DNA of 29,865 nt from Gnetum montanum (Eukaryota; Streptophyta; Gnetopsida; Gnetales; Gnetaceae): assembly GCA_015680685.1 (NCBI GenBank), contig MNCI01005912.1, forward strand, positions 64,896 to 94,760, in the 5' to 3' direction. The notes under the pieces are model-generated. The model saw only the letters and a list, made by a program, of their open reading frames with translations. It had not been told where the DNA came from and did no database searches. Of this stretch, positions 10,108 to 20,100 are shown one piece after another. The translations under genes were made by a program, and so were the position numbers. Within the stretch, counting starts at the first letter, position 1, and each line of letters starts with the position of its first letter.

Positions 10108-13100
10108 GGGGCTATGGTTGAGACCATTGGTTGAGGAGATTTGGGGGGCCTACCCTTCACAAGACGATTCTAGGAAATTTATCAAGCAAGGCCTAACGCT
10201 ATTGAAACACCATATTTGGGGCATTAGGTCAAATGACAAGTACACTTTTAGGTACTATCAAGGTTAATTGTTGAGGTGTTTGGAGAATATTCAGAGGGCA
10301 CTAGAGATGGGTCAAACATAGGAAGAGGATGAAGGAGAACTGCTAAAAGAGCTTCAAGAGTTGGATAAGAAGGAGAAAGTGTACTGGAGGCAAAGGGGTC
10401 AAGCATGGTGGATTTGGGAGAGGGATCGAAATATGCGAATCTTGTTTTGTTGCAACTCATTCTACTTGTATGTCCAAACAAATACCCAGTGTAACTGTTG
10501 TAGGAGTTACTATGGAGGGGAAACATGAGACCACCCTAGCAATGCTGAATTATTGGTCTAAGATCTAGCAGAAAAAGGAGATGAAGCCTCTCTCGATTGA
10601 TATTGCATGGGTATTAGGGGAGGAGAATAATTAATGGCTACTTGCACCTTTTAGTCAAACTGAGCTGGGGGAGGCACTAGTTTCTATGAAAGGGGGGAGA
10701 GCACCTAGTCCCGATGGGTGGCCTGTAGAGTTTTTCTAGACATTCTTTGATGTGCTAGGGGAGAATATTTTAGATGCTTTTAATGCGATGTTGTTTTGGA
10801 GGCAAGTTCAGAGGGAGATTAACTACTCTCAGCTGGTGCTTATTCTAAAAAAGACTAACCCCTCAGCCCTTGAGCATTTCAAACCTATTAGGGTCTATAA
10901 TAGGTTGCTTAGGTTGTTCACAAAGATGTTGGTGGCTCAAATGATGCCTCTGATGCACCAACTGGTGGAAGAACAATAGGCTGGTTTTATCAAGGGGAGA
11001 TATATACAAGACCAAATTATTCTAGTGCAAGAGGTGATGCACTCACTTCACAAGACCAGATTTCTACGTATGTGTTTGAAATTGGATATCACTAAAGCTG
11101 ATGACACGGTTTCCTGGAGTGCTCTCCAAGAAATTATGTTGCGTAAAGGTTTTCATCCACATTTCATGAAATTATGTTAGCACATTTAATAGTCAGGAGC
11201 CTTTTCTTTGGATATGGGAGGGGAGGCTTTGGGGGTTCATCTCCCCAAGTAGAGGGTTGAGACAATGAGACCCCTTGTCACCTTACCTGTATATCTTGGT
11301 TATGGATGCAATGCATATGTATTGCCTGATAGAAGGGGTTAGAGGAAAGTCAACGTGTGAATTGCCCAGTGGAGCATTATACCGACAACATTTATCATTT
11401 CTCTTGGGTTGTTGTTCCTCAGGTGCTGGTTATTAATCAAGCTCTTCAAAGAATGGCCAAGGAAGTGGGACTAGAGGTTAATCAAGGCAAATCTTTGGTG
11501 AATCTTCTCAATGTGGAGCCGGTTGTGCAGGGGAGGATAGTACAATTGTTGGAAGTGTTACCAAGGTCAAAGGATGACACTTATCTTGGACTCCCTATTT
11601 ATAATTGGCATAGGAGCCGAGTATTGGGAGGCCTAATTCAGAGGATACAAGAGTGAGTTAGTCATTGAACGACTCAGTTTCTCTCATGTGTAGGGCATCT
11701 ACTGTTCACTACAGTAGTTCTTTTGGCTATGGCTAGGTTCACAATGTCAGCCACCTCCGCTCTAGCTAAAATTACATAGAACATTGACCAACTGATTTAG
11801 ACCTTTACGTTGTTAGGGGAAAAGTGGGTGGTCGGTTGCATCTTGTTGCTTGGGATATTGTTGCTAGACCGAAGTCTACAAGAGGACTTGGCTTGCTTCA
11901 TTTCATAGATGTTATTGCTATGGGTGTTCAAGGGTTACTTCAACGATTGTGTGACCAACTTTAGTATCTGGCCCAATGGGTTCAAATTATGCGCCATAAG
12001 TGCTAGCAGTGGGAAGCATCCCACCACGATTCAAACATTTAGTGTGCTTTAGTTTCCCATGTGCAGAGGATGCACTCATTAGGGCTTCTTAATGCGCAAC
12101 CAACACAAATCATTAAACATAAATACCCTGCGGTTGGGGTGGCAACAATTATAGCAAGGCCAACTCCCCAAAAAAAATTAAATCATTCCTATGGTTGGTT
12201 GCCCATGCAGCCATCCCCGTGTGGCAGGTTTTGTGGTGGCAGGGTATGAGAATGGTTGCCATGTGGCCACTATGCATGTCGGTGGAGGAGACCATGGCAC
12301 ACTTCATGTGGGAGTGTACTTATTCGGCAAGGGTGTGGCGGGCCGTGCAAATTCCACTACCAATAACACTAGATAAGGACTCACATTTTGTGGTGATATT
12401 GTGGCAACTATGGTGATTGTAGAATCACCAAATTTTTCATGGGATTGCTCCACCGATTCCAAAGCAAGTTGCAGTTGGAGATTCTCAGCTTTAAAGGGAG
12501 GCACATATCGCAATGGGGGTGACATTGACGTATGAGCCATCTTGCGTAGAGTATAGGGCAAATCCTGTGCTTTGGAATTCGGTGGCCTGCACTAGTTGGA
12601 CAAACATGTTGGAGTGGCTCTATGGGGATCCGAACTTGGACAATGGGCCATTCTTCACAAATTGGCTTAGGGATATTATGTTGTTTCGAGGGGTAAGGAT
12701 TGAAATTATAGAAGCCACCATTGCTCAATAACTACAAGTGCCAGTTGAGGAGGAGGAGGTTCCTCTGAGAGGGAGGGGGCTCCAAGATGCATGGGAATTT
12801 TTCTTAGGGCCTGTGCCCAAGATTGGTAGGGGGCAAGTGCCCAAGTTAGCGCTAAACCCCCTCTAGAAATTCTTGTGGATCATTTCTTTGTTCATTCCAA
12901 GAACACATGGAAGTTGCTAGGAGTGCATTTTAGTTTCATGTGCTGCCTCCGAAAGGGGTATCCTATGAACTTGCCTCATTACTTTTTGGGGGTTTTGCAC
13001 CAAAGGAGGAGGGGGATGCATTTGGGGCTTACTCTAGCCCTTTGGAAAGTGGCGCTGCTGAGAAGTCACCCTAAGCCTCAAAGGGCCCCAACGATTCAAG

Positions 13101-13913
13101 CAATGTACTGGTGACACAAGATGATGAGTGTTCCACCTTTAGTGGTGGACATTCCTATGGATTCGAGTGACACAAAGGAGGAATCTTCGGAGGGAAGACC
13201 CGATTGGGGGGTTTTGCAGGGCACTGAGAGGGGGGAGTCCTCACATGCCCAAGAACAATAAGAGAAGGCGCATTTGGTGGCTTGGTTTGAGCAAGGGTTG
13301 GAGCTAAGGGGAGGGCCTTAGAAACTTCGAGGGAGCAAGCTAGGCTGGAGAAGGTGGAGCAGGTGCAACCGAAAGAGTGTGTGTTTTGGGGTGAGTGGCT
13401 CTGGTAGTGGGAGGAAGAGTTCTAACAAGAGCTAGAATGCCTAACTCAACAGTATGAGCAGGAGGCTAGGGCAGCGAAGATCCACCACAATCTAGCAGAA
13501 GTGGCAGCCCTGCATGCTCTGGAAGACAAGCTCAAACAATGGATTTGGGATGAGCTATAGGAGAAGGCCCATCTCCAAGAGGAGAAGAAGTAGGAGGAGC
13601 AACAGAGAATGGAAGAGGAGGCATAGGAGGAGGTGCAGATTCAACAACAGATTGATCAGGTGCATGAAAACAACACTCGGTGTGGCTTTGGGAGGGGTGC
13701 TGCCCTTATGTCATCCTCAACATTGGGCGCAATGCACCCTGAGGTGCACTGAGGTGGCACATCCAGTGCCAAAGTAAGGAGTTTCATCCGGACAGGGAGG
13801 GCAGTGCTGTGGAACGAGCATGTAAGTAGGCAAATTTCAAAGAATTCCAGCAAGTGGCAACTTTTGTCAATAAAAAATGCCACAGAGCAGTGTTGGACAT
13901 GGTCCATGGTTAG
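10108..13913 (+). pseudogene. LINE-D ORF2: RT, zf-RVT, post-zf region, coiled coil, J-domain
   Basis: After the endonuclease tail come a linker with many charged residues and the RT fingers (GENILDAFNAMLFWRQVQRE near 10755). Motif A is LKLDITKADD near 11076-11105 and motif C reads YTDN at 11378-11389, so both catalytic-type positions of motif C are altered from YADD. The usual downstream motif DTYLGLPIYNWHRSR lies near 11575-11620. zf-RVT is visible as CMSVEETMAHFMWECTYSARVW near 12265-12335. The post-zf region lies at about 12640-13070 (PFFTNWLRDIMLFRGVRIEI and, after a stop, DHFFVHSKNTWKLLGVHFSF). The coiled coil at about 13429-13680 is rich in Glu, Gln and Lys. Frameshifts separate these blocks. 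The final frame ends at TAG 13911. Confidence 0.8.
13683..13913 (+). other. J-domain-like C-terminus of LINE-D ORF2 with intact HPD
   Basis: Read in frame 13683-13913, this is the clearest single copy. CCPYVILNIG forms a helix-I-like box. A helix II of exactly 16 positions follows (with TGA at a codon that is Trp in sister copies), ending at His-Pro-Asp, 13785-13793. Helix III then reads NFKEFQQVATFVNKKCHRAV followed by Leu-Asp. In canonical J-domains the same spacing holds, with Phe-x-x-Ile/Phe...Ala...Arg-x-x-x-Asp. Two internal stops (TGA in helix II, TAG before helix III) make it inactive. The open frame ends in TAG a few residues after helix III, so the J-domain is the protein's natural C-terminus. 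Confidence 0.8.
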
Positions 13914-14105
13914 GAATGGAGCTACTGTTGATGCATTGGGCTACTGTTTTATTTATAAAATGTGATTTGGGATGGGGTCTCCCCTTGTTAAGAACACGAA
14001 GGTTTTTGGGTGAGGGGAGATTCCTCTCCCCATGTTTTTGGAAATATCTTTTTGATGTACATAATGCCTTTTGTTAATATACTCCCGACTTTTCTCCAAA
14101 AAAAA

Positions 14106-14269
14106 CATGCTTTATATTTTAAAGACTTTTGTTGGATTATGATTTTGTGAAGAAATGAACTTTAATAGTATTTAAGCTTATAATAATATAGTTTGCAACT
14201 ATATATATTGATTATTTTTTGTGTTCATATGTCCAGATAAAATCTATAATTTTTGCCATCAATACCTAC
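14106..14269. other. PSD intron, AT-rich
   Basis: AT-rich sequence between the LINE-D tail and PSD exon iii. It starts (minus strand) with donor GTAGGT at 14264-14269. Nothing else recognised. Confidence 0.5.
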
Positions 14270-14354
14270 CAAAATATGCCCAGCTGCAGAACCAGATTTC
14301 AGCCCAATGTCATAAGAAGTGATATGTCCCCATTCACTTAACTTAAACAACCAT
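14270..14354 (-). CDS. PSD2/PSD3: PSD2/PSD3-like phosphatidylserine decarboxylase, exon iii
   Basis: An 85-bp exon bounded by a pyrimidine-rich acceptor (TTTTTTATTTCAG on minus) and a GTAGGT donor. One base completes the Gly codon left open by exon ii, then 28 codons follow: WLFKLSEWGHITSYDIGL and a Lys-Ser-Gly-Ser-Ala-Ala-Gly-His-Ile-Leu end. This matches the Trp-Met/Leu-Phe-Lys-Leu-Ser/Thr-Glu-Trp...Tyr-Asp-Val/Ile-Gly-Leu segment of plant PSD2 and PSD3, between the EF-hand region and the decarboxylase domain. No stop or frameshift. The phases on both sides agree with the neighbouring exons, which supports a real or recently functional gene. Confidence 0.88.
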
Positions 14355-14560
14355 CTGAAATAAAAAATGGAGGGCCATGAAATAGATAATTAATATAAAC
14401 TTATCTTTTTCTTAAGGAAAACTAATGTATATTATGCAAGATGACCTAAAAATAAGAAATAGCATCAGAACTCAGATACTTGTTTAACATGAAAAGCCTA
14501 ATCCCAAGTTCGAAAAGCACAGCAATATTTGAACTAGTTATCAACAGAAAATTCCATTAC

Positions 14561-14716
14561 CCGTATGATGCTTGCTTTTCTGTGAGGAAACCTCCTGTCA
14601 TAATCTGGTTTCCAGTTCCTTCATCAAAGCATAAACTAACATGGATCATATCATTAAGACTATCTGTAATGCCCAAATCCTCCCCACAGACAGGGCATTT
14701 ATTAATAAGAGGTTCA
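14561..14716 (-). CDS. PSD2/PSD3: PSD2/PSD3-like phosphatidylserine decarboxylase, exon ii
   Basis: A 156-bp exon with acceptor TTTTTGCAG (minus) and donor GTAATG, carrying 51 whole codons plus split codons on each side. It holds KCPVCGEDLG and then CFDEGTGNQIMTGGFLTEK, a very characteristic segment of plant calcium-regulated phosphatidylserine decarboxylases PSD2 and PSD3, which lies between the EF-hands and the catalytic domain. These enzymes act in the endomembrane system or vacuole membrane and make phosphatidylethanolamine. The frame is clean. It is separated from exon iii by a 206-bp intron (14355-14560) and from the EF-hand exon by about 9.8 kb. Confidence 0.92.
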
Positions 14717-14794
14717 CTGCAAAAATGAGCCAATTTTTTTAAAATGTAGAGGGTTTTTAGTACATCATATAAGCTAATTATAATAACAATAACC
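14717..14794. other. Start of the giant PSD intron (acceptor side)
   Basis: Intron sequence upstream (minus) of exon ii, with a pyrimidine tract and acceptor TTTTTGCAG next to 14717. The following 207 bp are duplicated at 15983-16189. Confidence 0.6.
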
Positions 14795-15001
14795 GTCAGA
14801 CGATTTACCAATCCATGAAAATATGATCTTAACTCAATCACATTTAATAATGATGAATAAGAAAAATGAAAAACACATAAAATTATCAAAAACATAGGTT
14901 GGAATGATGGAAGCTAGTCAGGTTGACTCAACAAGTGCCTCATATTTGTATATGTAACCTTAGTACTTTATTATATACTTAAACTTTAATTTGTTTTAAA
15001 A
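14795..15001. repeat. 207-bp direct repeat, left copy
   Basis: Nearly identical to 15983-16189 with four differences, all transitions (about 2 percent). It ends exactly at the N gap, suggesting a contig end. Confidence 0.9.
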
Positions 15002-15129
15002 NNNNNNNNNNNNNNNNNNNNNNNNNNNNNNNNNNNNNNNNNNNNNNNNNNNNNNNNNNNNNNNNNNNNNNNNNNNNNNNNNNNNNNNNNNNNNNNNNNN
15101 NNNNNNNNNNNNNNNNNNNNNNNNNNNNN
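15002..15129. other. Assembly gap (128 Ns)
   Basis: Run of unknown bases; its true size is not known from the sequence. Confidence 1.
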
Positions 15130-15980
15130 CCCTAGGTCATAAGAGGCGACGGTGGTACCCGGACTGGGGGATGATTGGGCCCCCTGGGGCTCGACTGTCA
15201 CGCGGAGTCAAAGGACCCCGTGGGAGCAGCACCCCCCCGAGCGCCCGGATAGATCAGCTTTCCCCCCCCCCCCCCAGAAACATCCAACAAGGGAGCTTAG
15301 AACGAAGAGCTGCAGAAGAGGGCAGCGGACGAAGCCCAAGATGCATAAAGGAAGGAATGGGAAGCAAAATAGGCTAAAGCCCTCTCCCAGGCCTGCGCCG
15401 AACTAGAAGCCCAGTTTACTAAGCGTGAATAGGAAAGGATGAGGCAGCAGGACCTCATGGCAAAGGCTACCAAGGCCCGCCTCATCGACGAAATCAGGGC
15501 CCAAGTGAGGGAGGAATTGATCTAGGAGGAAGAGGCCCGGAGACAGCGGCAGTAGGCAGAGCAAGCGGAACAGGATCAACTTCAGGAGGAGGAGGAGCAG
15601 AGATAGCGACAGCTGGACCATGCCCACAAGCACAATGCTAGACAATGGCTGCGAGGAGGGCGATGCCTGTACCTCACTCTAGGCATCAGTTGCGAGAGCT
15701 CTTGGGCTGATCTCAGAAGATATATCCGCCGCACCTCAGCTCGCTGCCACTCCAATGCTGGAGCTTTCCAAGAGAATAGAAGTAGACAGGAGGCGGCCAT
15801 GCAGGGCATCTAGCAGGTGGCCATGCAGGGCATCCAGTAGGCGGCCATTTTCATGGACACGGAGGATCATTGGAATACTTTTGATATCCTCCATGAGCTG
15901 GTGCGCCCCGACTATGCCTGCGGACAGCTGCCAAAGAACCCTTAATGGGTGGGCGAGCCCTAAGGGGTGGGGGGCGCTTC
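15130..15980 (+). mobile_element. Fragment G1 of the J-domain LINE family, between N marks
   Basis: A GC-rich 851-bp piece that sits between the N gap and the single N at 15981 and is flanked on both outer sides by the 207-bp repeat. It contains the Pro-rich linker, coiled coil and J-domain-like end of ORF2 in plus orientation, plus about 35 bp after the stop. No poly-A tail and no target-site duplication. Its placement here may be an assembly error. Confidence 0.75.
15301..15945 (+). pseudogene. G1 coiled coil and J-domain-like end of LINE ORF2
   Basis: One reading frame (15301-15945) covers the whole segment, broken only by stops. The coil (15301-15645) is rich in Glu, Gln, Arg and Ala, ending QLQEEEEQR-like and then HNARQWLRGGRCLYLTLGI. 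Stops at 15430, 15523, 15553 and 15604 are all TAG where fragment G2 has CAG or CAA (Gln). The J-like part has a 16-position helix II, His-Ser-Asn at 15748-15756 in place of HPD (explained by two transitions) and a helix III containing a 24-bp tandem duplication around 15795-15842. The frame ends PKNP-stop at 15943-15945. Confidence 0.75.
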
Positions 15981-15982
15981 NT

Positions 15983-16189
15983 GTCAGACGGTTTACCAAT
16001 CCATGAAAATATGATCTTAACTCAATCACATTTAATAATGATGAATAAGAAAAATGAAAAACACATAAAATTATCAAAAACATAGGTTGGAATGATGGAA
16101 GCCAGTCAGGTTGACTCAACGAATGCCTCATATTTGTATATGTAACCTTAGTACTTTATTATATACTTAAACTTTAATTTGTTTTAAAA
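15983..16189. repeat. 207-bp direct repeat, right copy
   Basis: Second copy of 14795-15001; starts two bases after the single N at 15981 and continues without a break into AT-rich intron sequence. Confidence 0.9.
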
Positions 16190-16366
16190 GCTTACATATA
16201 TATGTAGATGTGCCTAATGCTTCTGAGTAATATGAAGACCTTTGTTTGGGTAACATACACCAGATTCCTATTTATTTCTAATTTTTTATTATTTTAAGTT
16301 TTAAAAATCCATGTTTTATTAATGAATGTTGCAAAGTCTAGCATTATTTTAAAATAATATTAGGAA
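16190..16366. other. AT-rich PSD intron sequence
   Basis: Unique AT-rich sequence between the repeat and the 3' end of LINE-E. No exon is recognisable. Confidence 0.5.
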
Positions 16367-16764
16367 TTTTTTGAGAAAAGATTAGGATATATATTAATAC
16401 AAAAACAAAAAGTATTTATGCCAAAATTGGGGGGGACAAGTACCCCTAAAGCTTAAAACACCTTAAAACCCTGCCTATTTTCATCAAGCTACACGATGAA
16501 CAGGGACACCACAAAAACAATCCACCGTTAGGGACACCCACAAAGCAGATAACCTCCAAAAACTGTAAGAACAGAAATGGCACCAAATGGGGAAAAGACA
16601 ACGGAGATTAGGGGCCCCAAAGCAGATGGGCCTAGAAACGACAAACCACCAACACCAAGACCCCAAAAAAACCAATAAAAACAAGATGGGGTCCTAGCCC
16701 TAATTCCCATATCAGCCAATGTAGTTGTGTGCATGGGCATACCGCCTATTCTTGGCTGTAGACT

Positions 16765-16968
16765 GCATCAAGAACAGCCCAATGCCTTTTGGTATCCATA
16801 AACATTGCTACCTATAGGAACTTGCTGTATTCTTCCTCTTTTTGGTAGCACTCAACTACAAACCCTGAGGCATCGAGGTAGAGCATGGTAGAGGTCCTTC
16901 TAATGTACCTATGTAGAGCAAGCTAGGAGGTATTCCATATCACTTTCATGATGACATATACATACTTG
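16765..16968 (-). other. Degraded J-domain-like end of LINE-E
   Basis: On minus the frame reads YVYVIMKVIWNTS, a stop at the Trp position, LALHRYIRRTSTML, then Tyr-Leu-Asp at 16872-16880 in place of His-Pro-Asp, and farther on AMFMDTKRHWAVLDAV as helix III. The Asp of the loop and the Lys/Glu-x-His/Arg...Leu-Asp end of helix III are kept. This is the most diverged of the eight copies but is still alignable without gaps in helix II. Confidence 0.6.
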
Positions 16969-19900
16969 TGCTAGAATCAAGGACAGATGTTGTTTTCATT
17001 CAAAAGGTCTTGCTAGCGCTACAGTTGCTCCTCCTCCAAGTAATGTTTTTCTCTTTGCTCTGCCTATGCGGTCTCATGAATAACCCTCTCTTGCTCCTCC
17101 CTCAAAAGCTCTTGTCTAACTTACATGCACATCTCTGCTTTAACCTCACTCCAGTGGACAGTCTCCCTTAAATCATGCCTTCTTAATTCCTCTTTCACCT
17201 ATTCTATGTATTGTAGTATCCAAGCATCCTACTAAAATCCCCCTCCCGTTGCTACCACTTCACCTCCCAAAGAGCCCTTTCCTCCAAACGGGCATCCTTG
17301 GCCACATCTTTAGGGGCCTTAATGAGATCCGTTGCAAACATCTGTCTCTAGGGCTCCTCAATAGGGGAATCTTGTTCCATGTCAGCCTCCACATAGACCA
17401 ACTCCTCCCTAGGGTTTTGCACATGGGGCTAGCATCGTTCATAAACNAATAAACATCAATAATAAGGCAAACTAGCCATGGTGTTAGAGGCCATGCCGCC
17501 CACCACAAAGCAAGGATGAGCCCTGAATGGCACCCTTCCCTCTAATACTATAATGAAGCCAGAAAAAATTTGGGGAGGTTCACCCTTTGTCCCTACCACA
17601 AACACTTTAGGAAGGCAAAGTGCACACACTAGAGTTTCCAAACATTACCCAATTGGATGAAGAACCGGTCAACAAACTCAGCAGTGTCCTACCACATTAG
17701 TGGCAAGGCTGATTTAGGAACTTGCCCACTTTTGATTTTAGGGATTGGGCCCTAAAAAAACTCTACAGCCTACTAGAGGACTTGCCTCATGCTGAAGGAT
17801 TACTTCTCTGGCCATGGTAATGTCTAAGAACCCAAAAATAGTTGCTTCATTCATAGTAATCTGCACCCTACAATAGGTAGTTAAGTCACTACTCAAGTTG
17901 TTGAAGAAGGCCCCATCAGCTAGCTCTAGGCCCCCTTCTAATGCAAGAAGAAGTTCCATCCAACCCACACGCAAGACCACGCCCCACAGAACCTAATTTC
18001 CTTGATAGTCATTGAAGGTGGGTTCAAACATAGGAGTGACACTCATCATACTCACAGCTTCATGCCACAACCTAAAACCCAACACCACAATCTACGCAGG
18101 AGGAGGAAGCCACACTAACCAGAAAATTAACACATTGTATGCCCTCCACAAGCACCACAACATAGCCATGGCCTTGGAATCTCCATTCAAGGAAAGAGGA
18201 GGGCACAAGGCTGCAGCACACCAAACAACACTAGAGAATTCACATTGTAAGATTAAGTGCAAAATTCTTTCCAACATGAAAGAGCAAAGGGGACAACTAG
18301 TAGGGATGTTTATACCCTAATCGTGGAGGAAAGAATGAAGGGGCAGGAAAACATGCAACGCAAGCCACAGGAAGACTTTAATTTCCTCCAAAAGTCTCCC
18401 CTCCCAAATACACTTCCAACCCTCAACTGTTGAATACTTGTGTTTAATAATGTCCCATGGTTGTGCCCCCAGTAAGTTGTTTTGGGACATTATATGTGCA
18501 TGCCTACATAACACCCGCCAAACATGTGTGCCTAGTTTCTGCTCTCCATTGCTAGTATTTAGTTCTCATTACAAGAATCCATTGTGCTGCATAATCATTG
18601 ACTTGCATCATGCAGTTAATGAAGTGTTGGTGCCCCATGGTTATGGCATCTTGGAACTTTAGAAACCCAATGCCCCCAACAACCTTCAATTTGGCCACCA
18701 TGTCCCAGCAAATAAGATGCATGCACTCTCCACCTTTACCCATGAACCAAATGAAATTCCTAATTAACTAATCCACCTACTAAACAATGGCCATCAGGGG
18801 ATTGGCAACAGAAGCGATGAAGCAAGTAATAGCCAAGAGAACTGAAGTTGCTAAGACAACGTGTCCCTTCCAAATAAGGAACCAATTAGTTCAGTGCCCA
18901 ATATGTTGCTAAATTTTTTGGATCAATCCAAACTAGAAACTCTTCTAATTCTAGGCATACATGGGTATGCCCAAATAAGACTCAGTTAATGTTCTAGGGA
19001 GAATGCCTTAAACCCACGCAACCAACACCCCCCTCCCCCTCCTTAACACATCCATCAACATTAAAAACATGCAAAGCAAACTTACCTCTATTTATCCCCA
19101 ATCCCACCACTATCGCCATCCTACTAAGGGATATGTTCAATGCATGAAACTAGCAAACCATCACCCTAGAGAACAGGATAGTATCATCGGCATAGTGTTT
19201 TTCCAAACAAGTTGTATCTAGCTTAAGACACATACTTGGGTACCTAGTTTCCTGCAAGGAATGTAAGATTTCTTGCAGCAGGATAATTTGGTCCTAGATG
19301 AAGCATCCTTTAATGAATCCATTTCTTGTGTGCCCACAAATTTTGGCATTAGTGTGGTCAATCTCTGGGCAAGAATCTTACTAAAAAGTCTCAACAATGT
19401 ACTACACACCCCATTAGTCTAAATTGAGAGGGATCCATGGGATTTGGGACCTTAGGGATGAGCACTATTCAGGGGTAGTTGATTTCACACCTCACATGCT
19501 GCCATTGAAGCATTAGGTTGAAAGTGTCAAGGATATTGCTGCCCAAGATGTCAGCATACTCCTTGAAAAATTCAATTAGCCACCCATCAGAACCTAGGGC
19601 GCTAGCATTTTTTAGGGAGCTCATGGTTGACTCCAGTTCAGCTAAATTGAATATGGCAACCAAGCTATTGTTCTCTACTACCAACATAGACTAGATTGGG
19701 GCTAAGATGGGTTGGTTTTGTTTGTACCTCCAAATGTCAACCCAATATTCTTGCAAAATTTGAGCAAAATCGAAAACATTTGTGAAGGTTTCTCCCCTAT
19801 GTATGACATGGTAAATACTTTTAGAGCAAAAGTTGGCTTTAACCTTAGCAAAGAAGAACCTAGTGTTCTTGTCCCCATCCTTCAACCGCTAGACTCTAGA

Positions 19901-20100
19901 CCTTAGTCACTAGTACAATTCCTCCTTTGCCGAAATCTCTTGGAGTTCCTATAACGTAGCTTGTTCTTCTTCAAGTAGCTAATCCCCTTACTCCTACCTA
20001 GCTTGAATAGCAAAGAGCTTCACTCTCAAGGTTGGCTTGATTGCCCAAAAGGAATATTTCTCAAGGTTGTCTTGGACTTCTGTTGCCAATCCCCGCGCGA

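Larger units (their letters stand above)
10105..14105 (+). mobile_element. LINE-D, 5'-truncated L1-type retrotransposon with poly-A tail
   Basis: The element begins near the end of the endonuclease region (LWLRPLVEEIW at about 10108, matching LSKPWLQPLVEDIW in LINE-F). It runs through reverse transcriptase, zf-RVT, post-zf region, coiled coil and J-domain-like end to a stop at 13911-13913. A 3' UTR of about 185 bp ends TTAATATACTCCCGACTTTT and an A-run at 14098-14105. ORF1 and the endonuclease core are absent, which fits 5' truncation. I found no convincing target-site duplication. It is oriented opposite to LINE-C, and the two lie in the same host intron. Confidence 0.8.

Noticed and set aside
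10080-14130. Target-site duplication for LINE-D (TTTGTTGG words on both sides)
   Set aside because: Only 8-9 bases, not adjacent to the poly-A tail, and expected by chance in this composition.
14557-14895. Single 112-codon minus-strand gene
   Set aside because: Only the part 14561-14716 is an exon. The upstream part is intron, as shown by the TTTTTGCAG acceptor and by loss of PSD similarity.
15736-16131. 131-codon minus-strand open frame
   Set aside because: It crosses the N at 15981 and combines the antisense of the G1 J-domain with intron sequence duplicated from 14795-15001.
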